Positions 1 through 12,504 are shown, counted from the first letter of the stretch. The stretch: 64,000 nucleotides of DNA from Streptomyces hydrogenans (GCF_014656075.1 NZ_BNBS01000002.1:105517-169516), one strand, 5' to 3'. The notes: generated by a model not told the origin, from the sequence alone. Numbers and translations are program-made.

Positions 1-456
1 CAGGCACGCGCGCGTGGCGCGGCCGCGCAGCAGAAGAAGCAGGCCAGGCGCGGGGGCGGCCTGCGCTCCGGGGCGCGCGCCGACGGGCGCGACCCGATGG
101 CGCTCGGCGCCGCGATCAACCGGCTGCTCGCCGAGCGCGGCTGGGAGACCCCGGCGGCCGTCGGCGGAGTCATGGGCCGCTGGCCGCAGATCGTCGGCGA
201 GGACCTGGCGAAGCACTGCGTACCGGTGAAGTACGAGGAGGAGCCGGACGCGCGGGTGCTGACCGTGCAGTGCGACTCGACCGCGTGGGCCACGCAGCTG
301 CGGCTGCTCGCGCCGACGCTGGTGGCGCGGCTGAACGAGGACCTGGGACACGGGACGGTCCGGCTGATCAAGGTGCTCGGGCCCGGTGCGGGGGCGCGGC
401 GGTACGGGCCGCTGCGGGCGCCCGGGTCCATGGGGCCCGGGGACACGTACGGCTGA
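1..456 (+). CDS. DUF721 / DciA-like protein (5' end outside window)
   Basis: C-terminal part of a DUF721 protein. The reading frame is open from base 1 with no start before it, so the N-terminus lies upstream. After a basic Gln/Arg/Gly-rich linker, the domain begins near the in-frame ATG at 97 (PMALGAAINRLL) and shows the typical W-P-Q-I-V-G and S-T-A-W-A-T-Q-L-R segments, with the final RLNEDLG.. VRLIKVLGP strand. In actinobacteria this gene sits between recF and gyrB. The mycobacterial relative is DciA, a helicase operator that acts with DnaB at replication initiation. A replication role here is inferred from family and position. The ATG at 97 is probably not the true start, because the upstream basic region is in frame and coding-like. 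Confidence 0.85.
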   Translation, partial: QARARGAAAQQKKQARRGGGLRSGARADGRDPMALGAAINRLLAERGWETPAAVGGVMGRWPQIVGEDLAKHCVPVKYEEEPDARVLTVQCDSTAWATQLRLLAPTLVARLNEDLGHGTVRLIKVLGPGAGARRYGPLRAPGSMGPGDTYG

Positions 457-581
457 CACGGCCGAGAGGTCCCGGAAGCGCGGGTCCGGACCGTCGGGCG
501 CCGTGCGCTCGGCGCTGTGCCCGCCCTCTTCCGGCCTCCGTCCGGGGGACCCCCGGCCCGCGGAACCCCTGCCCACGACGA

Positions 582-598
582 GGGCGGCGGGGCCGCCC
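582..598 (+). terminator. Possible terminator after the DUF721 gene
   Basis: GGGCGGC, 3-nt loop, GCCGCCC. The stem is short and there is no T tract. The 15-bp palindrome at 542-556 may act with it. Weak evidence. Confidence 0.3.
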
Positions 599-721
599 AC
601 TACCCGTCACCACCCGAAGCGCTAGGTGGCCGTCAGAGGCCCCTGGAGCCCCTGTCCGGATATGGGGAGTCGTCTCGGGGCCGCGGAGGGCGGCACATGC
701 GCATTCAGGTACCGGCAAACC

Positions 722-2853
<2,132 letters not shown>

Positions 2854-2894
2854 GTCGGTCTCAGCTGACCGTACGAAAGGACTGACGACCAGCA

Positions 2895-5507
<2,613 letters not shown>

Positions 5508-5510
5508 AGC

Positions 5511-6182
5511 GTGAGTGGAGCCACGGGCGCCGGATCGGCGGCTGCCGGAGCTTCTGCAGGTGCTGGAGCGTACGGCGCCCGTGGCTCGGCCACGGACTCC
5601 CAGGGGGGTGCGGTGACGGACACTCGGGGGCAGCAGCCCCCCTACGAGACCTACAGCGGGGCGCTGCCCGGCGAGCGTCAGGGCGCGCAGCAGCAGGGCG
5701 GCCCGTACCACCCGCCGCAGGCGTACGGCGCTCCGGCGACGGGCGGCCAGGCGCGGGGCGGCAACACCGGCGCGGTGCGCCGGCCGCGGACCGGGGCACG
5801 CACCACGCCCCGCACCCGCAAGGCGCGGCTGCGGGTGGCGAAGGCCGACCCGTGGTCGGTCATGAAGGTGAGCTTCCTGCTCTCCATCGCGCTGGGCATC
5901 TGCACGGTCGTCGCGGCGGCCGTGCTGTGGATGGTCATGGACGCCATGGGCGTCTTCTCGACGGTCGGCGGGACGATCAGCGAGGCCACGGGCTCCAACG
6001 AGTCCAACGGCTTCGACCTGCAGTCCTTCCTGTCGCTGCCGCGGGTCCTGATGTTCACCTCGGTGATCGCGGTGATCGACGTGGTCCTGATGACGGCCCT
6101 GGCGACCCTCGGCGCGTTCATCTACAACCTGTCGGCGGGCTTCGTCGGCGGCGTCGAGCTGACGCTGGCCGAGGACGAGTAG
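5511..6182 (+). CDS. DUF3566 membrane protein
   Basis: 223 aa from GTG, 3 bp after the gyrA stop, so translation is probably coupled. The N-terminal 115 residues are a Gly/Ala/Pro/Gln-rich cytoplasmic region ending in a basic stretch (RTGARTTPRTRKARLR). Two transmembrane helices follow: about 119-145 (VSFLLSIALGICTVVAAAVL) and 180-206 (VLMFTSVIAVIDVVLMTALA), with the pattern of DUF3566. The gene directly downstream of gyrA in many actinobacteria belongs to this family. Its function is not established, though the origin-proximal position next to cell-cycle genes is conserved. Confidence 0.9.
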   Translation: MSGATGAGSAAAGASAGAGAYGARGSATDSQGGAVTDTRGQQPPYETYSGALPGERQGAQQQGGPYHPPQAYGAPATGGQARGGNTGAVRRPRTGARTTPRTRKARLRVAKADPWSVMKVSFLLSIALGICTVVAAAVLWMVMDAMGVFSTVGGTISEATGSNESNGFDLQSFLSLPRVLMFTSVIAVIDVVLMTALATLGAFIYNLSAGFVGGVELTLAEDE

Positions 6183-6281
6183 GACGGGCGGGGCCGGTCC
6201 GGGAACCGATTTTGGGACTGGCCCCCACGTGCGCTAATGTTCAGGAGTCAGCGCGGCGGGAAACAAACCGCGAAGCGCGGC

Positions 6282-6355
6282 GGGGCTATAGCTCAGTTGG
6301 TTAGAGCGCATCCCTGATAAGGATGAGGCCACAGGTTCAAATCCTGTTAGCCCCA
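6282..6355 (+). tRNA. tRNA-Ile (GAT anticodon)
   Basis: 74-nt cloverleaf. The acceptor stem is GGGGCTA with TAGCCCC and discriminator A. The anticodon stem is CATCC/GGATG around loop CTGATAA, with anticodon GAT at 6316-6318. The T arm contains GGTTCAAATCC. CCA is not encoded. It sits between the gyrA operon and a strong terminator, as in other Streptomyces. Confidence 0.98.
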
Positions 6356-6360
6356 CAGCA

Positions 6361-6396
6361 CGAAAGGCCCCCGGTCCATTGACCGGGGGCCTTTCG
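6361..6396 (+). terminator. Terminator after tRNA-Ile
   Basis: Perfect 16-bp stem (6361-6376 with 6381-6396; CGAAAGGCCCCCGGTC), 4-nt loop CATT. The closing arm ends CCTTTCG. It also faces the convergent DUF7144 gene. Confidence 0.9.
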
Positions 6397-6423
6397 CGTG
6401 GACGGCTGCCGGGGCCGTTCCGG

Positions 6424-6846
6424 TCAATGGCTTCCGACGTGGAACCGCGCCAGAGCGAAGATGATCGCGAGGTCGAGCGCCATCACGGAGATGGCCCACG
6501 CCGGGTAGTACGGGATGAACATGAACTGGGTGATCAGGCTCACTCCCGCCGCCGCCATGCCCGCTGCGCGGCCCCAGCTCTGGTTGCTCACCACCCCCAG
6601 GCCGGCGGCGACGAGGACCACTCCGACCACGATGTGGATCCAGCCCCACGCGGTGAGGTCGAAGCGGTAGATGTAGCTCGACGCGGCGAAGATGTTGTCC
6701 CTGGCGATGCCGGCCGCGCCCATGAGGATGCTCAGCGGCCCGCTGAGCATCAGGGCGGCACCCGCGAAGACGGTGGGGCCGCTGAGCCCGTGGTCGCCGC
6801 CCGGTCCCCCGTACCCGCGCGGTGTCTCCTTCGGCGTCGCTGCCAT
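6424..6846 (-). CDS. DUF7144-type four-helix membrane protein
   Basis: 140 aa from ATG 6846. AGGAAGG lies 8 bp upstream, which favours it over the longer frame beginning at 6876. After a short Gly/Pro-rich N-terminus come four hydrophobic helices: FAGAALMLSGPLSILMGAAG, WGWIHIVVGVVLVAAGLGVV, AAGMAAAGVSLITQFMFI and WAISVMALDLAIIFALARF. The FDLTAWGWIH segment is characteristic of the DUF7144 family. Function unknown. It is convergent with tRNA-Ile and divergent from the DLW-39 gene. Confidence 0.85.
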   Translation of the reverse strand: MAATPKETPRGYGGPGGDHGLSGPTVFAGAALMLSGPLSILMGAAGIARDNIFAASSYIYRFDLTAWGWIHIVVGVVLVAAGLGVVSNQSWGRAAGMAAAGVSLITQFMFIPYYPAWAISVMALDLAIIFALARFHVGSH

Positions 6847-7174
6847 GGCCGCCACCTTCCTGTCCCGCGAGGTCACCGGCGCACAACGCCTGTGCGACGT
6901 CGGCCGCGCTCCTCTGCCAGGATCACCGCCACGCGTGTGCGGCGCGACCGCAGGCCGCCGGAGGCCGCGCCGGCCCGGCGTTCCCGGTCGGCGGGCCCGG
7001 GGCGCGTGGGGGACGCCCGCCCGCCGCGCGGGAGTGATCCACCCGGGGATTCCACCGTCCGGGTCGATCTCGGCACGTGAGGTTTGGCGCTCCCCTAGGT
7101 CACCGATCGGTATCGGTCGCTGTGTAGAGTGGGCGTCAGAAGTCTCCTACGTCAACGAAAGACGAGGTCGCGCG
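6847..7174. other. Divergent intergenic region
   Basis: 328 bp between the DUF7144 gene and the DLW-39 gene. No gene is evident; the frames seen lack ribosome binding sites. It contains the promoter-like TAGAGT at 7125-7130 for the DLW-39 gene. Confidence 0.6.
7102..7130 (+). promoter_or_regulatory. Candidate promoter of the DLW-39 gene
   Basis: TAGAGT at 7125-7130 is a full match to the streptomycete -10 consensus TAGRRT, 45 bp before the GTG. The -35 hexamer at 17-bp spacing (ACCGAT) is poor. The flanking ACCGATCGGT forms a short palindrome that could bind a regulator. Confidence 0.4.
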
Positions 7175-7309
7175 GTGAAGAAGCTGCTCCTGGTCGCACT
7201 GGCCGCCATCGGCGGTCTCCTCGTGTACCGCCAGATCCAGGCGGATCGCGCCGAGCAGGACCTGTGGACGGAGGCGACCGACTCGGTCCCGTCCGGCTCC
7301 GGTGTCTGA
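7175..7309 (+). CDS. DLW-39 family small membrane peptide
   Basis: 44 aa from GTG 7175, too short for most gene finders. It has a basic start (VKKLL), one hydrophobic helix (LLVALAAIGGLLVY, about residues 4-18) and a charged C-terminus with the family signature ASP-LEU-TRP at residues 29-31 (AEQDLWTEATD). The DLW-39 family of about 39-44 aa is conserved in actinobacteria near gyrA. Function unknown. GACGAG upstream is a modest ribosome binding site. A single-gene transcription unit is inferred from the upstream promoter and the strong terminator 20 bp after the stop. Confidence 0.9.
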   Translation: MKKLLLVALAAIGGLLVYRQIQADRAEQDLWTEATDSVPSGSGV

Positions 7310-7328
7310 GACCCACCCCAGCTGAGAA

Positions 7329-7369
7329 CCGAGATCCCGGCCGCGCGCACCGCGCGGCCGGGATCTCGG
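7329..7369 (+). terminator. Strong terminator after the DLW-39 gene
   Basis: Perfect 19-bp inverted repeat (7329-7347 with 7351-7369; CCGAGATCCCGGCCGCGCG) around a 3-nt loop, followed by CGTTTCC. Confidence 0.88.
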
Positions 7370-7618
7370 CGTTTCCGCCCCTCCGTCGGCCCCTGGCGCG
7401 GGCTCTGTCCGGTACGCGCTGTTCGACGACCGTGACACGCGGTCCTTGAGTTCACCGAAGCAAATCATCTGCTTGCTCTGGCAAAGTCGACAGATCGTGG
7501 AGAGGCGTGCGCGGGGATTTTCCCGCGTCCGGGGCTTCCCCGACCGACGACGGGGGCTCCTGCCCGCGGAGCGCGGTCCTGGGGGGACGAGAAGGCGGGA
7601 CCCGAGCACCACGCGCGC

Positions 7619-7795
7619 GTGGCGGCCCCGAAGGACGCGAAGGGCCCGGGTGAATCCGGCCCCGATGCGGACACCGGAGGCGCGAGCGGGGCAGGATGGT
7701 CCGGCACGACGGCCCTGGCGGTCGGCGGCGGGGCGCTCCTCCTGCTCGCGGGGGTCCTCCTCGGCGTCCGGCGGGCCCGGGGCGGGGCACGGTGA
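7619..7795 (+). pseudogene. 3' remnant of a membrane-anchored extracellular protein
   Basis: A 58-codon frame from GTG 7619 to TGA 7795. It reads as a Gly/Ser/Asp linker, then one hydrophobic helix (TTALAVGGGALLLLAGVLL) and a short basic tail (RRARGGAR). This is how streptomycete surface proteins with a C-terminal anchor end. The frame stays open for another 180 bp upstream, but I see no ribosome binding site, signal peptide or domain. The stop lies 22 bp before the next start, as in an operon. I infer that an upstream anchored protein was mostly deleted and only its anchor remains. A real short membrane peptide is the alternative. Confidence 0.5.
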
Positions 7796-7817
7796 CGGAC
7801 ACGACGAGGAGAAGCGC

Positions 7818-9143
7818 GTGAGCACGCAGGCGGGGGCCACGGCGGGGGACGGGACCGGGCGCCGGGGGAGGACGGCCGGGACGCGGAAGGTCGCGGCGCT
7901 CCTCACGGCCGCCGCCGCGGTGGGCACCCTCACCGCGCTGCCCGCGCGGGCGGCCGAGAGCGCTCCCCCGCCCGCGTACTCCTTCGACCCCGCGGCGCAA
8001 CGGATCGCGGGCGCCGCCTCCAGCGCCGACGCCAAGCCGATGGATCCCGGCAAGACCTATCGGGACACCCTCAAGAAGGACGGCAAGCTCTACTACCGGC
8101 TCCACCTGGACACGCTGAGGAACTCGTACGTCTCCGCGGTCGCCGTCCCCCAGCCGGGCGGGAAGACCGCCTACGGCGACGGCTTCAAGATCACCATCCA
8201 GGACGGCTCCGGCACCACGTGCGGCTACCAGGACGTCAGCTTCGGATCCGGCGAGTACGTCCGGCCGCTGACCGCCTACGCCCAGCGGATCGTCCACCCG
8301 GACGTCTCCTCCTGCCAGGAGGCCGGCACGTACTACGTGATCGTCGAGCGCGAGTCGGACGCGACCTCCACCCCGGACGACTGGGAGCTGGAGCTCCAGC
8401 ACGTCACCGAGCCGCTCCTGAAGCAGAACGGGCCGGACAAGCTGCCCGACTCCTGGCCGTCGGGAACGCCCGAGCCGGTCGCCGGCGAGCCGAGGGAACG
8501 GCAGGGCGGGAACGGCTTCCACGACGCCGTCTCCCTGGACACCGGCGAGTGGCGGGCGGACATCCGGCCCGGCCAGACGCTCTTCTGGCGGGTGCCCGTC
8601 GACTGGGGCCAGCAGCTGTTCGCCAGTGCCGAGCTGGGCAGCAGCGACAAGGGCGACGACCTGGTGAGCTACGCGCTCGCGCTCGGCCTCGACAACCCGG
8701 CGCGCGGCTTCGTCGACCTCCAGACGGTCGGCTTCAGCGGCGACCCCGCCACGGCCACCCTCGCCCCGCGGCGGCCGGTCGACCACAAGAACCGCTCCTC
8801 GTACGAGTCCGCCACGACCGGCATGCGGTTCGCCGGCTGGTACTACCTGACCGCCACCCTCAGCCCGGAGATCGCCCAGGAGTACGGCGACGGGCCGGTG
8901 CCGCTGATCCTGCGGGTCACCGTCCGCGGCGACCGCCGGCAGGGCCCCGGCTACGACGGTGACCCCGGCGTCTTCCAGGTGACCAAGGACGACCGGAAGG
9001 CCGCCGCGAGCGGCGCGACGGGCGCGGAGGTCACCGGCGACTCCACGATGGTGGCCGTCGCGGCGGGCGGCCTCGGCCTCGGCACCGTCCTGCTCGTCGG
9101 CCTCGGCGGCTGGACCCTGTGGGCGCGCCGGGCGGCCCGCTGA
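7818..9143 (+). CDS. Secreted protein with C-terminal membrane anchor, unknown function
   Basis: 441 aa from GTG 7818, with GAGGAGAAG upstream. The frame extends to 7446, but that part is Arg-rich and not coding-like. The signal peptide runs to about residue 45 (TRKVAALLTAAAAVGTL.. ARA-AE). The extracellular part has a repeated plan: tyrosine/tryptophan-rich beta segments such as GKLYYRLHLDTL, then ADIRPGQTLFWRVPVDWGQQLF. It ends in a transmembrane helix (VAVAAGGLGLGTVLLVGLGGW) and basic tail. Two cysteines near residues 135 and 170 could form a disulfide. I do not recognise a named domain. Convergent with the kinase gene, 1 bp between stops. Confidence 0.8.
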   Translation: MSTQAGATAGDGTGRRGRTAGTRKVAALLTAAAAVGTLTALPARAAESAPPPAYSFDPAAQRIAGAASSADAKPMDPGKTYRDTLKKDGKLYYRLHLDTLRNSYVSAVAVPQPGGKTAYGDGFKITIQDGSGTTCGYQDVSFGSGEYVRPLTAYAQRIVHPDVSSCQEAGTYYVIVERESDATSTPDDWELELQHVTEPLLKQNGPDKLPDSWPSGTPEPVAGEPRERQGGNGFHDAVSLDTGEWRADIRPGQTLFWRVPVDWGQQLFASAELGSSDKGDDLVSYALALGLDNPARGFVDLQTVGFSGDPATATLAPRRPVDHKNRSSYESATTGMRFAGWYYLTATLSPEIAQEYGDGPVPLILRVTVRGDRRQGPGYDGDPGVFQVTKDDRKAAASGATGAEVTGDSTMVAVAAGGLGLGTVLLVGLGGWTLWARRAAR

Positions 9144-9144
9144 C

Positions 9145-10449
9145 TCAGACCTGGGTCAGCGCCCAGAAACCGACCGCCAGCGACACCAGCGCGAGCAGCA
9201 GCACCGGGACCGCCACCTTCGGGGGCGGTCCCGGACGGCGCTCCGGGGCCGTCGTCGGGGCCGGCTCGGGGTGCCGGGCGGGCTGAGCGGTGTAGGCGTG
9301 CGTGGGGGCGTAGGGATGCGCCGGGGCGTGCGGGCCGGAGGGGGCGAAGGGGGGCACGGTGCGGGCGGCCGGCGGGGGCAGGTGGAAGCTGCCCGTCTCG
9401 GAGGCCCCGGGCGCCGGCGGGTACTGCTGCCGGTACGGGTTCCGCTCGGCGTCCCGGTACGGCTCGCCGTACGCCTGGGGGGCCTGCGCGGGCGGTACGG
9501 CGGCGGGCGGGACCGGTGGGGCCGGCGGGGCGTCCTGGACCGGCGGCGCGGCGTCCTGGACCGGGCGGGCGGCCGGGCCCTCGGGTCCGAAGCCGGCCGG
9601 CAGCGGGCCGAGCTGGTCGAGGATCTCCACCGGCTCCTCGCCGGCCTCCGGCTCGGGCAGCATCTCCACGGCGGCCTCAAGGGCCTTGCGCACGCCCGTG
9701 GCCGTCCGGAAGCGGGCCTGCGGGTCGGGCTGGAGCAGCCCGGCCAGGACCTGCCACAGCGGCTCGGGGACGCTCGCGGGGGCCGGCGGGGTGCCGTGGG
9801 TCAGGAAGTGCTCCACGAGGGCCTGCGAGTCCGGCCGGGTGCCGTGCAGCAGATAGAGCGCGACCAGACCGACGGCGTACAGGTCCGCGGTGAAGTCGGG
9901 CTCGGCGCCGAGGAGTTGCTCGGGTGCGAAGTAACCGGGCGTGCCCACCACGTAGTTGGTCTCGGTGAGCCGGGGTTCGCCCTTGCGCATCGAGATGCCG
10001 AAGTCCGACAGCCGCAGGTGCGGCCGACCCGTACCGGTGGCCTCCATCAGGATGTTGGCCGGCTTGATGTCCCGGTGGACGACGCCCTCCGCGTGCACCG
10101 TCGCCAGGCCCGAGAGCAGCTGGTCGAGGAGGGTGCAGACATAGCGGGGCGGCAGCGGGCCGTAGTCGCCGATGACGTGGGCGAGCGAGCCGCCGGAGAT
10201 CAGGTCCATCGTGAAGAGGACCTTGTCGTCGTCGGCGGCCCAGCTGGCCGGGGCGAGGACGTGCGGATGGTCGATCCGCAGCGCCTGCTCCCGGACGAAA
10301 CGCAGCAGCGTGTGGGCGTCGCTCTGCTGGAGCACCTTGGCCGCCACGTAGCGGCGGCGGCGGTGGTCCCAGGCGCGCCAGACCGCGCCGGCCCCGCCCC
10401 GTCCGATCGGGTCGACCAGTTCGTACCTGCCGGCGAAGACCTCACCCAT
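9145..10449 (-). CDS. Serine/threonine protein kinase, membrane anchored
   Basis: 434 aa Hanks-type kinase. It has a glycine loop (IGRGGAGAVW, residues 15-24), ATP-binding Lys38 (VAAKVL), catalytic HRDIKPAN with Asp127, and the metal-binding DFG at 149-151. The activation segment ends in GTPGYFAPEQ. The kinase domain is followed by about 130 residues rich in Pro, Ala, Tyr and Gln, then a single C-terminal helix (VAVPVLLLALVSLAVGFWAL). This makes it a tail-anchored cytoplasmic kinase with no extracellular sensor. It follows the HTH gene by 54 bp on the same strand, so the two may be co-transcribed. Its position between tRNA-Ile and tRNA-Ala recurs in Streptomyces as I recall. Substrates unknown. 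Confidence 0.93.
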   Translation of the reverse strand: MGEVFAGRYELVDPIGRGGAGAVWRAWDHRRRRYVAAKVLQQSDAHTLLRFVREQALRIDHPHVLAPASWAADDDKVLFTMDLISGGSLAHVIGDYGPLPPRYVCTLLDQLLSGLATVHAEGVVHRDIKPANILMEATGTGRPHLRLSDFGISMRKGEPRLTETNYVVGTPGYFAPEQLLGAEPDFTADLYAVGLVALYLLHGTRPDSQALVEHFLTHGTPPAPASVPEPLWQVLAGLLQPDPQARFRTATGVRKALEAAVEMLPEPEAGEEPVEILDQLGPLPAGFGPEGPAARPVQDAAPPVQDAPPAPPVPPAAVPPAQAPQAYGEPYRDAERNPYRQQYPPAPGASETGSFHLPPPAARTVPPFAPSGPHAPAHPYAPTHAYTAQPARHPEPAPTTAPERRPGPPPKVAVPVLLLALVSLAVGFWALTQV

Positions 10450-10503
10450 CGCGCTGCGCCCGCTCCCCGTCCGTCGTCCGTCGTCCGTCGTGCGTGTGCC
10501 GTG

Positions 10504-11055
10504 TCAGTTCTGGTGCGACTCGTAGTGGGCGACCGCGTCGGCGGTGCGTCCGGCGCCGTACACCCGGAGGAACTCTGCCAGTTCGGGGTGGGCCGGGGCG
10601 AGGGAGTCGGCGGCGTCGATGATGTCGCCCGCGGCGGCCACGGAGCGCAACAGGGACTGGATCTCGCGGACCACGCGGCGCACGGTCGGGGCGCCGGATC
10701 CGTTGGTGGTCTGGCCGGTGGTGCCGGTGAGGACGGAGCCGCCCTGGGACTTCTTGATCTCGTCCATGCGGTCGGTGGCCTCGGCGGCGCTGACGCTGCC
10801 GTCGGCGACCTGCACGGCGAGTTCCTGGAGGGCCTGGACGCGCTGGACGACGGCCGGGTTGCCGATCTTGGCGCGCTGGCCGCTCATCAGCTGGGACAGC
10901 ATGGGCGCGGAGAGCCCGAGCACGGCGGCCAGCCTGGCCTGGTTGAGCCCGAGATCGTCGATCAGCCGACGGAAGAGCGCCCCCAGCGGCTCCCCGTACC
11001 AACTGCGCTGAAGCTCTCTGGCTCTTGCCGTGGCTTCCTGCTGCGCTGCGTCCAT
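10504..11055 (-). CDS. Helix-turn-helix DNA-binding protein
   Basis: 183 aa from ATG 11055. GGGGAGAAG lies directly upstream; the longer frame to 11103 lacks this support. An XRE-like helix-turn-helix is seen at about residues 35-63 (LGLNQARLAAVLGLSAPMLS then QLMSGQRAKIGNP). Two alpha-helical segments follow (VVQRVQALQELAVQVADG and RRVVREIQSLLRSVAAAGDI), separated by a Gly/Thr-rich linker. The C-terminal half resembles tetratricopeptide-like helices ending in VAHYESHQN. The target is unknown. It is encoded just upstream of the Ser/Thr kinase and is a plausible substrate or partner by context only. Confidence 0.85.
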   Translation of the reverse strand: MDAAQQEATARARELQRSWYGEPLGALFRRLIDDLGLNQARLAAVLGLSAPMLSQLMSGQRAKIGNPAVVQRVQALQELAVQVADGSVSAAEATDRMDEIKKSQGGSVLTGTTGQTTNGSGAPTVRRVVREIQSLLRSVAAAGDIIDAADSLAPAHPELAEFLRVYGAGRTADAVAHYESHQN

Positions 11056-11183
11056 CACTTCTCCCCATCCCTGCGGTTCGCCACTGCGAACCTCGGTCAG
11101 CATCTTACGGAGCGTGGTCGTTCATCGGGAGTCCCCACCTTTTGCCCGGGACCGGGGGAGAACCGGTACGCTGTCCTCGTTCC

Positions 11184-11256
11184 GGGGCCTTAGCTCAGTT
11201 GGTAGAGCGCTGTCTTTGCATGGCAGATGTCAGGGGTTCGACTCCCCTAGGCTCCA
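11184..11256 (+). tRNA. tRNA-Ala (TGC anticodon)
   Basis: 73-nt cloverleaf. Acceptor stem GGGGCCT with AGGCTCC, discriminator A. Anticodon stem CTGTC/GGCAG around loop TTTGCAT, with anticodon TGC at 11217-11219. T arm GGGGTTCGACTCCCC. CCA is not encoded. Confidence 0.98.
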
Positions 11257-11264
11257 CCGGACGT

Positions 11265-11308
11265 AAAAGCCCCTCCGAGCTGCGGGTACGCAGCGCGGAG
11301 GGGCTTTT
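11265..11308 (+). terminator. Terminator after tRNA-Ala
   Basis: AAAAGCCCCTCCG (11265-11277) pairs with CGGAGGGGCTTTT (11296-11308). An inner GCTGC/GCAGC stem sits in the loop. It ends in a T run. Confidence 0.92.
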
Positions 11309-11347
11309 CGCGTGATCTCTTGCACAGGGGCGGCCGCACACCCTAAC

Positions 11348-11361
11348 TTACTGGTCGGTAA
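11348..11361. promoter_or_regulatory. Candidate TetR-type operator before the enoyl-CoA hydratase gene
   Basis: TTACTGGTCGGTAA is an interrupted palindrome with TTAC/GTAA arms, of the form seen for TetR-family fatty acid regulators. It lies 33 bp before the ATG. No cognate regulator is adjacent. Confidence 0.4.
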
Positions 11362-11393
11362 CCAGGGTTTCCGTGCCCGTGTGAGGAGTCGTC

Positions 11394-12065
11394 ATGCCCA
11401 CGCTCGACCGTCACGACCACGTCTTCGTCCTCGACCTCGGGGACGGGGAGAACCGTTTCCACCCGGACTGGATCGCCGCCGTCGACGCCGCCCTCGACGA
11501 GGTGGAGAAGGCCGAGGGCCCCCGGGCGCTGGTCACCGCCGCGACCGGGAAGTTCTACTCGAACGGCCTGGACCTGGAGTGGCTGCTGGCCCACGCCGAC
11601 CGGCACCAGGAGTACGTCGTCTCCGTCCACCGGCTGTTCGCGCGGATGCTGTCCCTGCCGCTGGTCACCGTGGCCGCGCTCCAGGGCCACACCTTCGCCG
11701 CCGGCGCGATGCTCTCCCTCGCCCACGACTTCCGCGTCATGCGCGGCGACCGGGGCTTCTGGTGCCTGCCCGAGGCGGACATCGACATCCCCTTCACCCC
11801 CGGGATGTCCGCGCTGATCCAGTCCCGGCTGACGCCGTCGACCGCCCACCGCGCCATGGTCACCGCCCACCGCTACGGCGGGACCGACGCCGAGGCGGCC
11901 GGCATCGTCGACCACGCGGTCGCCGAGGACGCCGTCCGCGCGACCGCCGTCGAGCTGGCCGGGGCCCAGGCGGGCAAGGCGGGCGGCACCCTCGGCACCA
12001 TCAAGGCCCGCATGTACGCGCCCGCCCTCGCCGCCCTCCGCGACACCGCGAACCCGCTCGGCTGA
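11394..12065 (+). CDS. Enoyl-CoA hydratase/isomerase family protein
   Basis: 223 aa crotonase-fold protein, preceded by GAGGAG at good spacing. Recognisable features are the CoA/oxyanion segment GKFYSNGLDLEWL (about residues 52-64), the second oxyanion segment ALQGHTFAAGAMLSLAHDFRVM (about 95-116) and the RGFWCLPEADIDIPFTPG segment carrying a likely catalytic Glu. The short length and HTFAAGAML pattern resemble delta3,delta2-enoyl-CoA isomerases more than classical hydratases. Probably acts in fatty acyl-CoA oxidation in the cytoplasm. The palindrome upstream suggests TetR control. Monocistronic, convergent with the small membrane protein gene. Confidence 0.85.
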   Translation: MPTLDRHDHVFVLDLGDGENRFHPDWIAAVDAALDEVEKAEGPRALVTAATGKFYSNGLDLEWLLAHADRHQEYVVSVHRLFARMLSLPLVTVAALQGHTFAAGAMLSLAHDFRVMRGDRGFWCLPEADIDIPFTPGMSALIQSRLTPSTAHRAMVTAHRYGGTDAEAAGIVDHAVAEDAVRATAVELAGAQAGKAGGTLGTIKARMYAPALAALRDTANPLG

Positions 12066-12078
12066 GCCGCCGCCCGGG

Positions 12079-12504
12079 TCAGGCCGGCCCGGGCACCCGC
12101 GCGCCCGCCCGGGTCCCGGCCGGTCCGGTCAGGGTGCGGGCCAGGTCCAACGTGCTGAGGGCGACCATCGCGACGCCCAGCGGCACGTGGAAGGCCGGCA
12201 GGTGGGCGATGCCCAGGACGACCTGGACCGAGGCCAGGGCCAGCAGGCCGGAGGCGTACAGGACCGGGCGGCCGCCGCCGCCGCGCCGCCAGGCCAGCAC
12301 CGCGGCCACCACGTACAGCATCGAGGCGCCGTACATCACCCGGGAGCCGACGTCGTGGAGGAGCGCGCCGTGCGAGGAGACGAGCAGGGCGCCGGCGGTG
12401 CTCGCCTGGAAGAAGAGGGCCAGGGTCTGGAGGGCGACCGCGGCCCTGACGGTCCTGGGGAAGGCGGTGCGGGGTCCTGCGGTCACAGCGGTCGGTCCGG
12501 TCAT
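12079..12504 (-). CDS. Small four-helix integral membrane protein
   Basis: 141 aa from ATG 12504 with AAAGGAC upstream. Four hydrophobic stretches are visible: AAVALQTLALFFQASTAGALL, RVMYGASMLYVVAAVLAW, VLYASGLLALASVQVVLGI and VPLGVAMVALSTLDLART. A conserved-looking His/Asp pair (GALLHDVGSRVMYG) lies between helices 1 and 2. No named family is certain. It lies 29 bp downstream of the ECF41 sigma factor on the same strand, which suggests it belongs to that sigma factor unit. Confidence 0.75.
   Translation of the reverse strand: MTGPTAVTAGPRTAFPRTVRAAVALQTLALFFQASTAGALLVSSHGALLHDVGSRVMYGASMLYVVAAVLAWRRGGGGRPVLYASGLLALASVQVVLGIAHLPAFHVPLGVAMVALSTLDLARTLTGPAGTRAGARVPGPA

Noticed and set aside
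7446..7817. A longer N-terminus for the 7818 gene
   Set aside because: The extra 124 codons are Arg-rich shadow sequence of the remnant. The signal peptide and ribosome binding site lie at GTG 7818.
9271..11193. Plus-strand 640-codon frame over the kinase and HTH genes
   Set aside because: The minus-strand genes have clear kinase and HTH motifs; the plus frame has none.
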